Notes under the pieces: model-generated | The model's input: the letters and a program-made list of their open reading frames with translations, nothing else | Database searches by the model: none | Told to the model about the DNA's origin: nothing | DNA from: Mycolicibacterium aichiense | Lineage (GTDB): Bacteria > Actinomycetota > Actinomycetes > Mycobacteriales > Mycobacteriaceae | DNA: 64,000 nt | Direction: 5' to 3' | Assembly: GCF_010726245.1 (NCBI RefSeq) | Contig: NZ_AP022561.1 | Span: 2,294,001 to 2,358,000 of the forward strand | Shown here: piece after piece, positions 62,374 to 64,000 of the stretch | Layout: every line of letters begins with the position of its first letter | Position numbering within the stretch: position 1 is the stretch's first letter | Program-made: the position numbers and the translations under genes

Positions 62374-62955
62374 GTGCCGCGGATCGGAGAGCCCAGGGCG
62401 CCGGCCCGTCCGGCGACCGATGACCAGGAGAATCGGCGCGGCGCCATCCTCGCCGCGGCCGCCCGATTGGGCGCGACCAAAGAGATCGACCGCATCGGAG
62501 CTCAGGAGATCGCCGCCGACGCCGGTGTGGCGCTGCGCACCCTGTACCGCTATTACCCCTCCAAACACCATGTGTTCGCCGCGGTGCTCTTCGCCCAGGT
62601 GTCCAAGTTCCGGCCGCCGCCGCCCAGTGGTGATCCGGCCGGAGACATCGCCGCGCTGATGGTGGCGGCCTGTCGGAATCTGTTGCGGCACAAGCATCTT
62701 GCGCACGCAATGATCACCTCGACGCAGATCGTCCGCGCGCAGGAGGACGCTCCCGACGATCCCACGCTGCGCGAGCTCATCCTCGACATCGCCGGTGTCG
62801 ACAACCCCACGGCCGAACAGCTGCGCCGCTCCCGGCTGGTGCAGCAGGCCGCGTTCGGGATCCTCACCTGGACGGTCGGCGGTGCGCTGCGCCCCGAGGA
62901 CGCCCTCGAAGACGTCGACGTGGCCTGCCGACTACTCGTCGGCGACGTTTTCTGA
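62374..62955 (+). CDS. TetR family transcriptional regulator
   Basis: A 193-residue regulator: helix-turn-helix in RRGAILAAAARLGATKEIDR, IGAQEIAADAGVALRTLYRY and YPSKHHVF, and a C-terminal ligand-binding domain. The HTH resembles KstR-type regulators of lipid/steroid metabolism, though the ligand is unknown. GTG 62374 is chosen because it leaves a 97-base divergent region; ATG 62296 would leave only about 20 bases and has no RBS. Its last 24 bases overlap the end of the EamA gene. Confidence 0.83.
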   Translation: MPRIGEPRAPARPATDDQENRRGAILAAAARLGATKEIDRIGAQEIAADAGVALRTLYRYYPSKHHVFAAVLFAQVSKFRPPPPSGDPAGDIAALMVAACRNLLRHKHLAHAMITSTQIVRAQEDAPDDPTLRELILDIAGVDNPTAEQLRRSRLVQQAAFGILTWTVGGALRPEDALEDVDVACRLLVGDVF

Positions 62956-63825
62956 GCCGACCCCGGCGGGGATGGTCCGGCTCGCGAACACGGAGCCGGT
63001 CAGGATGAGCACCAGCCCGGCGATGTGGAACCAGGTCAGCGGTTCGCGCAGCAGCAGCACCCCGGCGATCAGCGCGACCGCCGGATTGACGTAGGTGAAC
63101 AGCAGCGCGCGGGTGGCGCCCACCTCCCTGATCAGTGCGAAGAACACCACGAACGCCAGCGCCGTGCAGATACCGGCCAGCGTCGCGATCGCCGCGTACG
63201 CGTGCGGAGTCAACGCGTGCCGCGGCCAGGTCAGCGCCGCCGGGGCCAGATACACCAGCGCGGCCAGGCCCAGGCAGGCCGACGTCAACGCCGGGCCCGG
63301 TACGTCGGCCAGGTACCGCGCGGCGATCAGTGGCGCGATCGCGTAGCACGTCGCCGTCAGCAGCACCTCGATCACCGGCCAGACGCCGCCGGCGGACAGT
63401 CCCGGCCCGGCCAGCACCGCCACGCCCGCCAGCCCCACGCCGAGCCCGAACAACCGGGCGGGCCCGAGCCGCTCACCGCCGGTCAGCCGGTCCAGAACCG
63501 CCGCGATGATGGGTGCGGCCGCTATCAGCAGCCCGGTGAGCGAGCTCGTTAGGTGCCGCTCGGCATCCGACAACAGCAGCCACGCGGCGATCATCTCGAA
63601 GAACGCGAACGCCGCCACCGCTTTCCAGTGCCGGCGAAGCAGCGCGCGGGTCTGCCGCGACACCGCCAGCGGTAACAGCAGCACCGCACCGACCGCCGAC
63701 CGGGTGAACACCAACACCGGTACCGACACCTCGTCGACGGCGACCTTGATCAACAGATACGGGATGCCCCAGATGACGCTCATCGCGGCGAACAGGGCCC
63801 AGCCGCGCGCAGTCACGACGACCAC
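62932..63825 (-). CDS. EamA/DMT family transporter
   Basis: A 297-residue membrane protein with ten predicted helices arranged as two EamA repeats (about residues 10-140 and 150-285): [40 protein letters not shown], and the second repeat [40 protein letters not shown]. It is a drug/metabolite exporter; the cargo is unknown. GTG 63825 or GTG 63816 may be the start. Only 26 bases separate it from the divergent rarA start, and an inverted repeat ACCAC...GTGGT (63821-63839) fills this space. Confidence 0.88.
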   Translation of the reverse strand: MVVVTARGWALFAAMSVIWGIPYLLIKVAVDEVSVPVLVFTRSAVGAVLLLPLAVSRQTRALLRRHWKAVAAFAFFEMIAAWLLLSDAERHLTSSLTGLLIAAAPIIAAVLDRLTGGERLGPARLFGLGVGLAGVAVLAGPGLSAGGVWPVIEVLLTATCYAIAPLIAARYLADVPGPALTSACLGLAALVYLAPAALTWPRHALTPHAYAAIATLAGICTALAFVVFFALIREVGATRALLFTYVNPAVALIAGVLLLREPLTWFHIAGLVLILTGSVFASRTIPAGVGSENVADE

Positions 63826-63851
63826 ATTACGAACGTGGTAAGTCTGGGGGC

Positions 63852-64000
63852 GTGTCCGACAGCCTGTTCGACGTGCCCGGCGACGCCGACGCCCGGATCA
63901 GCTCGGCGGCGCCGACGTCGGCCCCGCTGGCCGTCCGGATGCGTCCGGCCAGCCTGGACGAGGTCGTCGGGCAGGAGAACCTGCTGCGCCAGGGGTCACC
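63852..64000 (+). CDS. rarA: replication-associated recombination protein A (RarA/MgsA), 5' part
   Basis: Only the first 49 codons are in the window. The sequence begins [14 protein letters not shown], then [20 protein letters not shown] and NLLRQGSP, the conserved N terminus of RarA (MgsA/WRNIP1) AAA ATPases that act at stalled replication forks; the Walker motifs lie beyond the window. GTG start at 63852. Counterpart of M. tuberculosis Rv2559c. Confidence 0.88.
   Translation, partial: MSDSLFDVPGDADARISSAAPTSAPLAVRMRPASLDEVVGQENLLRQGS

Noticed and set aside
1..64000. CRISPR arrays, insertion sequences, tRNA or rRNA genes, prophage
   Set aside because: No regularly spaced repeats, transposase-like frames, integrase genes or cloverleaf-like sequences were recognised by reading; a covariance-model search would be the decisive test for small RNAs.

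Overview
The window is mycobacterial chromosome, most likely from a rapidly growing Mycolicibacterium. Base composition is uniformly GC-rich, GTG starts and ATGA/GTGA start-stop overlaps are common, and the gene content is typically mycobacterial: MmpS/MmpL, PPE-free accessory genes, F420 enzymes, FadE/FadA lipid genes, DUF732 secreted proteins and a 13E12-type HNH protein. The backbone follows, from memory, the M. tuberculosis segment Rv2585c to Rv2559c (substrate-binding lipoprotein, apt, relA, ppiB, glyoxalase, hisS, Rv2576c-like, Rv2578c-like, Rv2573-like, Rv2575-like, aspS, the Rv2566-2569 transglutaminase group, rarA), with several extra blocks inserted. No rRNA, tRNA, CRISPR array, insertion sequence or prophage was seen, and there is no gene-free stretch longer than about 250 bases.

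Layout. 1-9.4 kb: lipoprotein, apt and the bifunctional (p)ppGpp enzyme relA, two small secreted proteins, two tandem membrane-anchored cyclophilins, a metallo-beta-lactamase-fold hydrolase and hisS. 9.4-17.5 kb: small secreted proteins, a catalase/cytochrome b561 pair and a complete urea ABC transporter urtABCDE with a GlnR-like site upstream. 17.5-21.9 kb: GNAT, ketopantoate-reductase-like protein, an unknown membrane protein, an SplB-like radical SAM protein under a perfect LexA box, and a carboxylesterase. 21.9-27.2 kb: an acyl-CoA degradation island (two acyl-CoA dehydrogenases, amidohydrolase, TetR, thioesterase) with one sequence motif in both of its promoter regions. 27.2-37.2 kb: DUF427, zinc metallopeptidase, second carboxylesterase, aspS, small flavin/F420 enzymes, DUF302, thiolase, HxlR regulator and an acyltransferase.

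37.4-42.7 kb: MmpS/MmpL pair, small membrane protein, DUF389 membrane protein and a Pro/Thr-rich anchored protein. 42.7-50.8 kb: a tight four-gene operon of transglutaminase-DUF2126, permuted ATP-grasp-alpha-E, second transglutaminase and zincin peptidase. This is the best candidate here for a poorly described biochemical system, probably peptide ligation or modification. 50.8-54.8 kb: SDR plus MerR with a textbook MerR promoter, a frameshifted flavodoxin, an SRPBCC protein and a serine beta-lactamase-like hydrolase. 54.9-64 kb: DUF3097 (Toprim-like signature), acyl-CoA dehydrogenase, SDR/SnoaL/LLM operon, IclR, an HNH endonuclease with a near-consensus LexA box, SDR/TetR pair, EamA exporter and the 5' end of rarA.

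Themes. Local regulators sit next to the genes they probably control, and four of them (TetR, HxlR, MerR, and the unknown regulator of the 55.9 kb acyl-CoA dehydrogenase) have visible palindromic sites. Two genes carry LexA-type boxes. Lipid and CoA catabolism is the main accessory function.
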